DNA from: Venturia oleaginea
Taxonomy: Eukaryota; Ascomycota; Dothideomycetes; Venturiales; Venturiaceae
NCBI GenBank assembly: GCA_013176395.1
Contig: JABMLP010000020.1
Span: 682,001-746,000, forward strand
DNA length: 64,000 nucleotides
Direction: 5' to 3'
The notes under the pieces are model-generated. The model did not search any database. It was not told the DNA's origin and saw nothing but the letters and a program-made list of their open reading frames with translations. The position numbers and the translations under genes are program-made. Below are positions 32,408 through 44,634 of the stretch, piece after piece. Position 1 is the first letter of the stretch; each line of letters opens with the position of its first letter.

Positions 32408-33351
32408 CTAGACGTCCTCCTCTGGAAGGAAGCGGACAAGCCTCTTCACACCCTTCGTTGTCTGGACCAGTGTCTCGCGCAAGCGGTTTTCCTCGGGATG
32501 TGTGTTCTGGAAGTAAGCCGAGACCTCGTTGTATGACGGGTCAGAAGAGATGTCGCTCAGACCTGCTTGCTTTTCAGCCTTTGCTCCCTCGGGAATGAGT
32601 TGATCAATCCTCTTCATGGACAGTCTCATGCCCTTCTCCAGCAGCTGGACCACAGCCTTCTTGTCATCTGGCAGTGTATTCATGGCGTCTTCCTTCTTCA
32701 GCTCCTTCTGGACGCTTTTAGTGGTAGCGTCCATCGCGCTGAAGTCCTTGTCAAGTTGCTTGGATGCCTGTATGAGCCGTGATGCCATCGCGAGCATTGC
32801 GTTGAACTCATCTTGCTGGCGCGGCTCTTTCGTCTCAGTCAGTGGGATGCCCAGAGAGATGAGGTACTCTCTCATTTGCTTCCTGAAACACGAGTCTATG
32901 TCTTCGCTGCTGACTGTTACCTCAAGATCGGACTTGATGTTGATAGCACTTACGACTTCCTGACGAGGGCGTTGAGATGTTCGCGCAATTCATCTCTATC
33001 GCTGTGCACCGTTGCCTCAAACTTGGTCTCCTTGGCTGCCTTGCCTTTGGCCTTCTTTGTGGCGCGTGGTGGCTCTTTCATATGTCTAGATTTGATCTTA
33101 GTGAAGTATCTTCTGGACGTGTTCAGTGAGCGCAACTCACAGGCTGTCTAAGGCGTCATCCTCCCCCTCTTCCTCGACAGTGCTCAAGCCGCGTTTGATG
33201 GCAGTCTTCGTCTGGCGCGTCTTCGTCTGCACAATCATCTGAGGCAACTCCTCTTGAGACTCGTCTGTAGGTGTAGGTGAGCGACGCGCCAATTCGCACA
33301 GATCCCGATGTTTTTACCTTGCCTTCTTCGTTTCCTACCGCCTTGAGACAT
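32408..33351 (-). CDS. Unrecognised nuclear-looking coiled-coil protein
   Basis: Four exons (33351-33318, 33264-33141, 33085-32954, 32882-32408) give 254 residues; all joins keep frame with good splice sites. The N-terminus is basic (GGRKRRRQDE), followed by an acidic patch EEEGEDDALDSL and a Lys-rich KKAKGKAAKE stretch, which suggests a nuclear protein. From about residue 85 on it is mostly helical: DELREHLNALVRKSKQMREY, then a long charged region with heptad-like Leu/Met/Ile spacing up to about 200. A conserved-looking tail has TKGVKRLVRFLPEEDV. I do not recognise the family; small kinetochore or meiotic coiled-coil proteins have this kind of make-up, but that is a guess. Consistent splicing argues for a real gene. 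Confidence 0.7.
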
Positions 33352-34585
33352 ACTGGCGTTCAAGTCCTCCAGATGGGACCGAGGAGAAGTAGTGGGAAAT
33401 AATTTGGTGGTGAGTTGTTCGGTGAGCACCAACAGTGCGAACTTAGATCATCAATTTTGTACGCCACATCAGTTCAACTTGATATTCGAAATGCTTCTTT
33501 TTGAGCCAGGAATAGCGTGATGTTATTGCTCGTTCCACAGTTTAGCACTTTCAATTCCACAGTAATGTCCAAATTCGGTTGAAAACGATCACATATTAAC
33601 AACATCAATTTCTTCAACATATTGACCGGAGAGCACCACGCTGTATCTTCAATTCAGTGCCCCACGAACTACGAAGGAAGCAAAGATGCCCTTGGCGTTG
33701 GACTTTTTCAATTCGAGATCGAAGGCGATGGCGATCAATTTCTAATAACTTCAGTTCAAGGAATTTATCGACATCAATCGACAGTTAACAGTATTGTTTT
33801 GACGCTGGACTTTCATCAAAGACACTGGATTGACGGCCCGGTAGTGGCCCCATACCGTGAGAATCTGGCTAGATATAATTGAACCATCTCATCTCCTTTG
33901 TGGAGATAGTGTAGCCCATTGCTCGTGACCACCAGGCATGTATTCACCCAGTCAAGACGCTCGAATTCAAAAGAAAGGCATCGTGATTTTGATGCCCCGT
34001 CTCTACACAACCGACGGGTGGATTCTACTTAGATATGTTAATCGCTTAAGTCAACTTCATCTTTCCGTTCTGGGTATCTCCCATCTTCCCAGAGAGGGCC
34101 TCGATTCATGCCGCCTACACCAATGAGATATTCTGTGATCTGAATTCGGACCATCTTGTCTCATCTCCCGTGTGACTTCGTGCAGAAAACATCAAATACC
34201 ACTTTTCCACCACGCTATATGCATGGCCCAGAAAGTTTTAAAAACATGCCCTTCCCCCCTCTTCCGAATAAGCAAATTCAATCCTGATCTAAGGTAAGTC
34301 CCAGCATTGCCGCCCTCGGAAGGGGTATGCATACTCAAAGAAAATCAAATAGTCGCAAACCACAAGCCACGTGAAACTGTGTAGGCCCCAGAGGCGAGCC
34401 GGCGCAAAGGCGGCGATAGGAATGAGGAGTCGTGAGTCCGTCCATCGTTCGTGCTGTCGTCAAAATGAAATAAAAGCAAGTCGGTCTATTGGTATTCTTT
34501 GCTGTATTCTTCTCGTGCAAGGCAGTCTGGTGGAACGCAATCAAAATTCGACCCCTCATTTGTCCATCTTCGCAACTTTTGGACC
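33352..34585. other. 1.2-kb intergenic stretch
   Basis: The promoter of the coiled-coil gene and the 3' side of the PSP1-domain gene. Short frames at 33622-34126 have no domain. Nothing else recognised. Confidence 0.4.
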
Positions 34586-37496
34586 TTAAGATTGACGAGC
34601 GTTGACGGCCAGTCGTTGGAATTGCTCCATGAGCATGTTCTGCTCAGCATTGACGTTGTTTCGATAGCCAAGGTTTCCAGCAGGAAAGTGTGCTGCGCGA
34701 GGGGTGAAAGTAGCAGCTTGTTGGTTGAGGCCGCCACCATGACTGTTGCCAGAAGATGCCACAGAATAATTGCCCACATCGCGATTCTCGGGGTAGGGAT
34801 ATGGATAGGGGTAAGGTGACATCATCGATGATGCGATAGGTGGCCATGGGCCCTGTGGTGGTCCACTAGGAGTAAACTGGTGTGAGAAAGCTCCAAGTTG
34901 ACCTCCTCCATTAAAAGATACGTTGTTCCTCCGCGGATCGTATTGAGCAGCCGCAACAGCATATTCTGAGAGTATTAGCTGGAGCGATACGCGAATTGAC
35001 AGAGATGCCTTACCACCCAGGGAGTGTCCATTTGAGTGTACACTTGCCGGATACGCATTGGTTCGTGGTGTGTTGGACACCTGGACCATGCGCTCGAACT
35101 CCCGGTTGCCTCTAGCTGCAGGGCCTTCACGGTCAATAGGAGAAGATGCTCGGCCAGTTTCAAGCGACGTCCTGTAATCTTCCTGTGCTCTCAGGTAGGC
35201 AGCTGCATTGGTGGTGGGCCCAGGTCGTGGCCAATGCTGTGGGCGAACAATGTTGTTGGGATTCATGACCGTGTATGATGCTGGGTTAATAGCTGACATC
35301 CAAATGCGAGTCTTGTAAACCTTGAATAGATCGGTTACGAGCTCGTTGAAGTTGATGTATTCCTCGGCGTAGTAGAAGAACGTCAACTTTCGGTAGTCAC
35401 TAAACATCATTTAGCCCAAAGACAAGAGAGGAGTGGTTAGAAAGAATGACGTACTGCTGGAACTCTGCATCGAGAATCTCCATCCGCAGACCGTGCTCGT
35501 TTACCTTCGTTTGGCAAACACGTTTTGCCTTGGCCTCATTGCCCTCTTTCTCGCGAAGAAGATGGACCTCATCTGGTCTAGCGACGCGCTTGATCATTTT
35601 GGGTCGAGGTTCTGGCTCGAACTGTGAAGCTGCTTCACGAGAGAAATTAGCAGCAGCAGTTGAAGTCGCAGCACCCCCTGTAGGACCGACGTTAGGCTGG
35701 TTTCCATTGACAGCGCCGTTGAATGCTGCATCGTCGCCAGCAATTGCTGCAATGTGAGGATACATTCTGGAAAACATCATCAAGCAGCGGAAATGCTTTT
35801 GAGTATAGTCTTCCTTCAACTGTTTGGCCTGCTCCATTTGAATGTTGCCATGCTCGACTGTGCCGAGATCCTGCCCGCGGTCACCTTCAACGATGACTGT
35901 ATCGCCTGCCTTAACCTGCAGCCCGGTGTTCTCGGGGATATAGTATATGTCCGCGCGATTACACTTGAAGGCAACCAAGTACAAGATGCGTACTGGGCGA
36001 CTAAAGACGTGAGGAACAGCAAAGGGGTTACTATAATCCTCAGATGTTGGCTCGCGAACTTGACGGCTGTGGCTTGCGATGCCGGCGAAGTAGGATGCTG
36101 CGTAAACTTTGTCAGATGTTTGAGCTCTGATAATGCCGTTCTCTTCTTGATGCTGCATCCGAACTAGGTTTTCGCGGAGCTGCTCTGAAGATGAGCTGAG
36201 TGTACTGAAATGGTTCGACTTACGTTCATCCGTACCAGGTCCACGTTGGAAGAGATCGCTCTGGCCAAGAGGCGAGGCAATCGAGGTATTGTACTGGTTG
36301 TATTGGTTCATCTGCATCTGTTCTTGGCTGACATTCATTGAGTTGTTCCTGGGGCGGCTCAATTCTGCGAAAGAATGACGACGACTTTGTGCAACCTCTT
36401 CGACGACACCAAATCCGAGGGACGATTGCCATTGAGACGTCTTCAGACCTTGGACTCGTCGATTTTCAATGGCGGCGAGCGAAGGGAGGTTCGTGGCAGA
36501 AGACGCGTTGCTGCTTACAACGGCTTGCGCCATAGCATGAGCAAGCTCTGTGTCAACATGTTCTTCAGCCTCATCTGCGACAGCGTAATCCGATTCTGGC
36601 GAGAGTGGAAATGTGGTGCTTCGCTGTCCAAATCTGAACGATCCGTTGGGTTGAGGACTGGTGGCAGATGCACGAGGCATCACACCATATCCACGACCTG
36701 CTCCTCCTCGTCGTGCTGTTGCGGAACCAGTTTGTTGGCCACGATCTGAGGAGCTGGCACTACTTTCGACATCATCCTCATCCTCTCGGAGTGAGCCCAG
36801 CGTGTCTCGCGTCCCATCTCCAAGCATGCTCGGTCGCGATGGTCGGTGGGCAAGACCTGGCTTACCACCTGCATATCGTGTATTCGGAACCATGTTCTCA
36901 AATCCAGAAATCTTTTCTAATTGTCCAGCAGAGTATGATTGCGAGCGAATCGTTTTCCGACTCGGCTCGAGAGGAATATCGAAAGGGAGACCAGCATTGG
37001 AAGTCGGCGACCGCAGGTCGTCGTGAAAGGAACCAGTTGGAGAACGCGTTACTTCTGTCAGGCGCGGCGGTCTATCCTTGGTCGTCCATTGTTGCGTGTT
37101 CCAGGGATAGGAAGCTGAGCCACTTGTTCCTGGGCGAGCACTGTTGGTGACCGAATCCCAAGACCCATTTTCACCAGAAGGTGTATTTGGCTGTGAACCG
37201 GAAGAAGTGTAAGAGGTACCACCAAGTGAAAATTTTCTCTGTTTCACGTTGGATGCTTGTACTTCATTCAGCCAAGAGGGTCTCCGTTGTGGACCGGACG
37301 GCAGACTCTTAACGGAATGAAGAGACATGGACATAGATTGACCTTGATCGTGATCGTCGTCGGATGATGCCAAAGCCTCGGAATCTGGAGTCGAGCGCCG
37401 CACAGAGCCCATACCCTTTTTCTCTAGAATTGCTGAGCTCGACATTGAGACACGAGTGCCTGGACCATTTGTTGACTTGGGTGCGATTGAAGCCAT
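34586..37496 (-). CDS. PSP1 C-terminal domain protein
   Basis: Exons 37496-35455, 35399-35014 and 34965-34586 give 935 residues. The first half is a long disordered region rich in Ser, Gly, Pro and Arg with many SP/TP and RxxS sites. From about residue 495 the PSP1 domain begins: LYLVAFKCNRADIYYIPE, KAGDTVIVEGDRGQDLGTV, then KMIKRVARPDEVHLLREKE and MEILDAEFQ-HDYRKLTFFY across intron 1, ending YKTRIWMSAINPAS. PSP1 proteins include yeast Psp1 and bacterial PSP1-family proteins; the yeast protein suppresses DNA polymerase alpha mutations and is tied to mRNP bodies. A Gln/Asn/Gly/Tyr-rich tail with PYPYPYPYPE follows. The second intron is only 48 nt, in frame and stop-free, so retention would add 16 residues. 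Confidence 0.88.
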
Positions 37497-38960
37497 CTTT
37501 TCATTCTATGCCCTCTCAGGTGTACTGGAAAGTGTTCTGCACTGATTGGCGGACCGGAGCTAGCCACAGCAAGTGACGTGGTGCAGTTGTGGATACGACT
37601 GATCAGAAAGTACTACGTAATTGACGAGACAAGGCGTCTTAAGACCTTGCTGTTTCTCACGGCAGCGCAGGCAACACCTTTATCCACGCACTTGCCTGGA
37701 GATACTACGGTAGAATAACCCAGGCTCATATATGGCCAGAAAGCGAGAGCAAAGGGGCGGTTGTGAGGCCGGCGCGGAGCAACAAAGTCGGCGAGCGCGC
37801 TAAGGGAGCTGATGTGCTGATGTGCTGAGAAACTGCAAGGTGATATCCGCAGTCTTGATAGTCGTTGTTGAATCTCGAGGACTGTCCAATGTCAAAAATC
37901 AATCGAGTTGTGAGTGTCACTAGGCTGGGCCAGGGTGAACTTACAAGAATGATTGCGCCTCAAGAAGACGTCGAGGCGATGTGTGCGCAAAGCGTTTATT
38001 GCTGAAGATGAAGAGAAGCAGAGGCAGAGATGATGATGGTGGTCACGCGGCAAATCCCGTTTTGGTATTAGTGTGAGTTGAATCACTGCAAAAAGTGAAG
38101 CCTGGTCAGCATTGTTCCAAACGGAGAAGGAATGATGGACATGGCCTCGATCTCGTGATGCCAAGACAGAAAGTGGAAGGCACGATCGCGATTTTGTCGC
38201 GACGATGACGCGAAATGCTGCTGGCCTTCCGTGACGCAAAGGGAGAGATTCGGCATACCTAGGATGTGAAGATGTTCGATGGTCTAATACCAATGGCATT
38301 CATAGGGCGACGTTTCTATGCGACTGATACCAACAGTCGAGCGTCAGCTTTCTTGCTCTTCCTTGGTGGTAGAACCTATCACATACTGGGCTCTTTCTTT
38401 CTATGGCAGCTTGAAAACCGAGTATACAATAACTATGGATTTTGCAATCAACTGGGCCCGACGTTAGCACTGCCGACTTTCTCCTTCGCATGCACCTTTA
38501 CTTACTAGTGAAAATAATGACCAAATTCGCCAATGTCAAGCTCTGTTCCTATATCCGTTGTCGAAGACGAAGGGAGCGCAGATGAAGAGTTGCGAATCAG
38601 GGCGAGAAGCACGTGTATGCACACGCCAAAGATGGGATTTGGTCTTGATCACGGCGACTGGACAAGAGAGGAGGATTCTAGTACACGTAAGCCTGCGGCG
38701 GTGCAATGCAAGCGCATGGTCAGGCGAAGAGTGGTAGCAGCAGGCGAAAGGCGACTTCGATTGACCGAGTTGAAAGACGTGGAGTTGGGACGCGCACAAA
38801 GTCAAAGGCAGGGAGAGGGTTGAGGTCGAGGTCTTCGAACACAGAAGCTAGCGTCTAGTGGCAGGCTTGTGGAGTTGAAGGGGCACCGGCCTTCAATTTG
38901 CGGGGGAGACGGACGGAGTGAGTGGGTTTTTGGCCGCTTTCACTTACTCAGGAGAAGACT

Positions 38961-38989
38961 GGCAGGTGGCAGGTGGCAGGTGGCAGGCA
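38961..38989. repeat. (GGCAGGT)n tandem repeat
   Basis: Four direct units of GGCAGGT in a row, followed by related GCAGGCAG text. Non-coding. Confidence 0.8.
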
Positions 38990-40723
38990 GCGCAGGCAGT
39001 GCGCGTGGATGAGCTGGAATGGGTGTTCGATTTCTGACAGAGGCGGGTCTCGTCCAACGACTCGGACAGCAAGCTGTTGATGTATGAGGAGGGACGGCTA
39101 CGGCAAAGAGTCTCGACCACTTCCGAGCGACGAGAGGTCACGGTTGTCCTGTGGTCAGATCGCACAGCACTCAAGAGTCGAGATGCATCCCTGTCCGCCT
39201 TCCCTCCCGCTAGTGAGGAACTGACGATATTAATTTGTCCTAACAACATTTGGGCTTGATTTCCCCGCAATCATGATCAGGGGAATGCATCTTTGATGCG
39301 AGTCGCGAGTGCTTGCTTTTGCGTGCCCGCCAGAGCGCCCGAGCAGTTCAGCAAACTCCCATACTCCGTACCGAGTAGCTCCAAATTCCATGCCTTTGCT
39401 GCCATGGGAATAGTTCTGGTAGTACAACATATGCAGCTCATCAAACGTAATTCATACATACGACAGGCGCCGTCGGCCACTGCTCCTCAATAAACGGCAA
39501 ACGGGCCGCATCGACAAGAACACATAATTGAGATGGACCGTCCGAGTCCGCCATTGCAGCTGCACTCGATTCCTCATCTTCTATTCCACTGGAAATCGTC
39601 CGCCCGCCCAAGTCCCTGCATCTTCCCAGACCCTATCGTGAGAATGCGCTGAGCAGCAACCAAATGGACGAATTCGTTGCAGCACCACTGTCGGAACCTA
39701 GCGTGCCGGGTGACATTTTAGATGCCCTCACCTTGGCATGGTGAGTTGCCTCCTCCACAGCGTCAATGCTTGAAGAAAGATGCGGAGAAGAGTCCCATGG
39801 TGCAGATCAAGCGTCACGCGCACGCATTGCCCCTCTAACAAGCTCGTACAAGATCAACATCTGGGGTAAAGATGGTTCTCCCGGGCCACGCAAGCCCAGG
39901 ATGTTGTTGTTGGCCACACTATATCTACTCTTTCTGTGGTGTACCATTCTTTCCGAGAGAGAATATTGAAACGACAGAACCTGAAGTGGTGTGAGCAGAT
40001 TAGTTATGTGCAAGTCCGACCAGGCCCCGTATTCCTCGGTACTTTGGTTAGGTAACAGCATGCCCGATATTCCCTCAGCCGATCCTTCGTCGTGCTCCTC
40101 CTTGACCAGAATACAGGATGTAGCATTCTTCCAACACCTCGAGTAACGAATGTCTATTTGATACTTAGTAGCTGAGGGTTTGCAGGCTGCAAAGTCAACG
40201 TTCCTTCTAGGCCTGTGGAATTTTAGGGTTCTACAGCATACGCCTGCAGAATCTCCGTGTCTGCCGATTGTTGATTCGATTTCGCAGCTGATTTCGAAAT
40301 AGAGAACTTCAGGTCTCTTCTCCCTGCCAGGTCTACTCTACAGGCCTCTTCATTATTCAGTGATTGTCACTTGTGTAGAAACGTCGCCAGTCTGGTATAT
40401 GCAAAGATCGTGGAGTTTTGCTGCTCCAAGCCACTCATAAACGATCCACATATCTCAGAGGCAAACTCCGACTTGCCAAAATCGAAATTCGTCGTCGGCC
40501 GTCCATTACTCAGCAAAACTCTGATGGGCCACATATCAGCCTTGCCGCATTCTGGAGCGCACTTTGAGAGACAGCTCTGATGAGTCAGGCTTGATACATT
40601 GCATCGGGCAGCCATGCGGTGCGGAGTGCATTGACCCTGTCATCTGCATATGCACGCCGACGGGAGCGGACGCTAAATGGTTATCGCTGTTCGTTCTCAT
40701 TCTGAAGCGGAGAAGCAGTGTGA

Positions 40724-40751
40724 GCTGGGGCTGGGGCTGGGACTGGGGCTG
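40724..40751. repeat. (GGGGCT)n tandem repeat
   Basis: About four to five direct units of GGGGCT, one altered to GGGACT. Non-coding. Confidence 0.8.
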
Positions 40752-41677
40752 TAGCCATATGTGAAGGAATCACGATTAGCTCCGTCACCATAGCCTGCAG
40801 TCATATGTCTTGCCTTTCGGTTACGTGCAGGTGTGGCTGTGAAGAAAAAGAAGAGTGGTCCGCGATAATCTCCGGAAGTAGAGCCGTAGTTTGTTGTTTG
40901 GCACGAGTCAGTCTTCAAATCAGCCGCAATGGACTCGCCGGTACGCTATCCTGACAATAAAATGATCTCCTTTTCTTGGAATTCTTCGATCCATACTTGT
41001 TTATCATGTTTGAGCAAATTGATGCGCATGAGGCTGAGAGAGAATTCGGTTCGAAGTAGGTCGCTGCACGTGACTCGTCGTAGTACGGAGGCAAGCATTC
41101 TACAAAGGCATCGTGAATAACAACAAACAAGTGAACAGCAACGACGCGTCAGCATTGCCAATCAAACACTGGGGCGTAATGAGCCATTTCTGTGCATCAA
41201 TCAACCAGATCGACTCATCTCTAGCAGAAGTCGACTTGAGACGAGGATTAACGCTGCAATGGTCGCACCTCCACATTGTTGTCGGGCCAGCCACAAGGAA
41301 GCTGAGACGGACACCCAGAGTGTATATAAACTCAAGGCTATTAAACAGTCGAAGCTTCTTCACAAAAATCTCTCCTAGTCCTTCGTCGTCATTATTTGTC
41401 TTGAGGAATCCAGAACGAAAGCTAAAGAATTCGACCGTGTTACATCAGTTCAATCGGATCTCACGGTAAACCACGCTTTGCGTCATCGGAGGCGCGTCAT
41501 TCGGTCACCCAGAACCCTCTCTCTTAAATCCCAGCCTCTACCTTTGCCGACTGAGTTATACCTCTCCATACATCCTCTTCCTTGCTGATCGACCTACCAC
41601 AGTCCCGAATCAAATACTCATCTTCTTTCCGTCAACCTTCTTTCAAAGCCGCTGACAGAAATCCACTACCTTTCAAA

Positions 41678-42293
41678 ATGGTGTCAAGAGTTCTCAGTTT
41701 GGCTTTGCGCGCGTTCCAGGTACGCCAAAACAACCATCATCTCTGTGGTTAAAAACTTGATTAACTTGCCTCTAGTTTCTCTGGACTCTTCTCATCATGG
41801 CTCTGATCGGAAACATGATCGCGACTGCTTTCGCGGGCAATCATTCCATTGTAAACTACGACATGTTCGTGGCAGTCTTTGCCATGCTATCTCTCCTGTA
41901 CTTGGTACCAGCAACCATCAAGCCCGGTTTCTCATTCCATCCAATGTTGATGGTTGGACTTGATTCGCTTAATGCGCTCTTCTTTGTCATTGGGGGCATT
42001 GCTACAGCAGCATATCTCGGAGTGCATTCATGCAGCAATTCGGTATGTGACTTGAGTAAATCACTGCATGATACTAACTGCTCTTACAGGATTACACGCA
42101 CAGCAACAAAGTTACAAACGGTTCTCACAATACCTCAAAGCGTTGCCGCGAGGCTCAAGCGTCAACCGCGTTCCTGTGGTTCGGTTTCGCAGCGTTCGCC
42201 GCGTCGGCTGTGCTTTCCGCGTTGCAAGGTCGTTCTGGGGGAAGTTATCGAAGTGGCCCGGCCATGAGCCAGGTTTCTGGGTCGAGAGTGTAG
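41678..42293 (+). CDS. MARVEL-domain membrane protein (Nce102-like)
   Basis: Three exons, 41678-41719, 41776-42042 and 42090-42293, give 170 residues. There are four hydrophobic helices: the first around residues 5-35 (LRAFQFLWTLLIMALIGNMI), then VAVFAMLSLLYLVPATI, SLNALFFVIGGIATAAYLGV and ASTAFLWFGFAAFAASAVLS. The motif NTSKRCREAQASTAFLWF before the last helix is the hallmark of fungal MARVEL proteins of the Nce102/Fhn1 group. These sit in eisosome or plasma-membrane compartments and sense sphingolipids in yeast. The exon 3 frame was fixed by that motif; reading straight through the introns gives an unrelated sequence. The tail is Gly/Ser-rich. Confidence 0.85.
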
Positions 42294-42812
42294 GCCACAG
42301 GTGAATTAGGTAGGATGAGCTAAGGAGATGTATCGAATCGGCAAGATGCTGCAAAGGCAATGATTTCATGGAGTTATGAGGTTGGGCGGGCACATTTGAG
42401 CACTTTTGCAATCGCGCTTGATGTTGGGCATCCAGTATTTCGTTTCACTACCATGAAGGAAGGATAAGCGACAGTCGTGGTATAATGTAATTTCATTCTC
42501 AGTCGATGACACAACATCACAACTAGATCTATTTTGCCGCTATCAAAGTTACAATCTCACTTCCATTGGATCGAATTTCAATCATTCCGATACCCCGATC
42601 TTGGTGAAGGACACTGTCAACATTACCCGGCACCGTTCATGAGAAATGATCGGCAGCCTTCTCAAAACAAGCGCCTCTCTCTGGTCTCGACGAACGATAG
42701 GGCGGCACCCGAAAGCGCCAAAAGCTCCACTTGCGCCACTGCAAAGCAAGCACCACAAAGTCGACAAAGCTGCGTCCTTAATGGCACACTTCTGCCATTA
42801 ACATCCCATTAA
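42294..42812. other. Convergent intergenic region
   Basis: 3' UTRs of the MARVEL gene and the MFS gene. A plus-strand frame at 42534-42812 has no domain and is taken as chance. Confidence 0.45.
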
Positions 42813-44634
42813 TTATCTCAAACCAGCCCTTTTCAGTGGATCGGCACTGTGCAACCATGTTCGAATCTGCTTTCCCTTAAAGTAAAGGTAAATCGTGGAG
42901 AGATACGCGACCACATTAACCGCACCAACGATCATGAACACGGTCAACGTTCCATCTCTTTCAATCCAGTCGTTTATGATCCAGGTCCAAATCCAGGCAA
43001 TGAGAGATTTCAGGGCCGAGATTGTGACCATCAATTCGACCGAAAGCTGTGGTCATTTGTCAGGGACGAGGCTAGCCAAGGAGAAGAGCATGTGCGATAC
43101 TTACATCTTTGTGGCAGTCCAAGGAATAGCTCATGGATAGCGTAGCACCCATTTGCGTACCAACGCAGACGATGCCAAATCCGACGACCGGCCCTGCCCA
43201 ATGTGTTTTGTTATGATATGTCAAGCCCGACATCAGTGCTCCAAAGAACATAAATGCCGCAGCAATTGCGCATGTGGGCAGCCGCATTTCAGGCTCACGG
43301 ACGCCGCCGTTATGTTTGGTATACCAATTGGCAACGCGATCAGCGAAGGGGCCACACAGGTACGTGCCAACGAGACTGCCGATGAACGGAGAAAGGAAGA
43401 CAAGACCTTGCGCCGAAGAACTGAAATTGTACGGCGGTGGTGCGAAGAGTTGAGCTGTTGAGGCTGCAAGTATAACGTTCCAGCCCAGCGCAAGACCGTA
43501 AATAAGGCAAGACCAGAGGACAGTGGGATATGCAACCAGGACAAAAGGGGCAAGAAACGCTTTCCGCAAAGATATACTGGGATCTCCTTTCCCCCAAAAG
43601 GCAAGATCTTGGGCGTAGGTTTTCGCAGGGACTAGAGGTGGTTCATGAGAGTGAACGAGATCGCTGCTGGTCTTGTTTGATGCCACCATCTCCATACTCT
43701 CTAACGATTCGCCCTTCCTATCAAGTTCCAACGGATCGGTAGCGGGGATGGAGATGGTGGTGCGTGAACCGGTAAACTTTGTCTCTGGCATGAAAAAGAA
43801 CATCGAGACCTGACTTATGGCAATCGAAATGGCTACGATGTAGAAAGCCCAGTTCATACCGAGATACTGGATGATGAAAGCTGAGAACATGGGTCCTAAT
43901 TCATTACCTCCCAGGACTGATAAGCCGTACAGTGAGACCTTCTCTCCTCGTTCGTGGAGAAAGAAGATGTCGGTGATGGTACTTGGGGCAATTGACTCGA
44001 TGGGTGCTTCAAATATTCCAAGGAATGCTCGGCCTAAGATAAACGGGGTGTAGGATTTGGAGGACGTGATCCCAAGCCATATGCAAGCTACACCCATCAG
44101 AAGATTCGAAAGCAAGTAGACTGGTCTTCGGCCATACTTGATAGCAAAAGGCCTGCACTCCTATCAATACTCGCGCTGCTTCTGGTGCCGTGGCTACTCA
44201 CATCCACAATGCCGTGGCAACGCCTTGACATATTAGAGTTGCACCGTTTGCATAATTGATTCTCTGGAGGGTCGTATCGAATGTCTTAGCTAATCCAAGC
44301 ATGCCTGAATTTATCGTCAGACATACCTTCTCTGGCAAAAAGGGGCTCGGAACATACCAGCAGCCATGATAGGGCCTGTAACTCCGCCATTGAAAGAGTA
44401 CCACACGGCGTTGAGCAGCACCATCCATTTCTTCCATTTGGGCCATCGCAAAGGGTCGCTCGCGTCAGTAAGCGACGGTTGTGGAACAAGTAGGATATGG
44501 CCATCTCCATGCTTCACATGTTGTAAGTTGTGTATTTGACCTGAGTTTCCCAGGTCATAAAGAACCTCCGTTCCAGGAATAACGAGGGCGACAGGTCGGG
44601 TGCCATCTTCACGAGTGTGATTTCGATGAGCCAT
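42813..44634 (-). CDS. MFS transporter (DHA1-type)
   Basis: Four exons (44634-44358, 44304-44202, 44152-43105, 43046-42813) give 553 residues. About 12 membrane spans can be followed. The N-terminus carries HILLVPQPSLTDASDPLRWP then WKKWMVLLNAVW, the usual lead into helix 1 of fungal DHA1/HOL1-like carriers. The loop between helices 2 and 3 reads AIKYGRRPVYLLSN, and helix 4-5 has LGRAFLGIFEAPIESIAPST. A long hydrophilic central loop separates the halves. The second-half A-loop is CGPFADRVANWYTKHNGGVR. The motif set fits drug:proton antiporter-like carriers, but the substrate is unknown. It lies 1.6 kb from a PhlG-like hydrolase and may serve the same compound. Confidence 0.88.

Larger units (their letters stand above)
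37497..41677. other. 4.2-kb gene-poor stretch
   Basis: Both neighbours (PSP1 gene and MARVEL gene) have their start side here. Many short frames on both strands lack domains or a coherent exon chain. Two small tandem repeats occur (38961-38989 and 40724-40751). A 40-codon frame from 39532 is followed by no extendable exon. It may hold long upstream regulatory sequence, non-coding transcripts or decayed genes. Confidence 0.4.
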
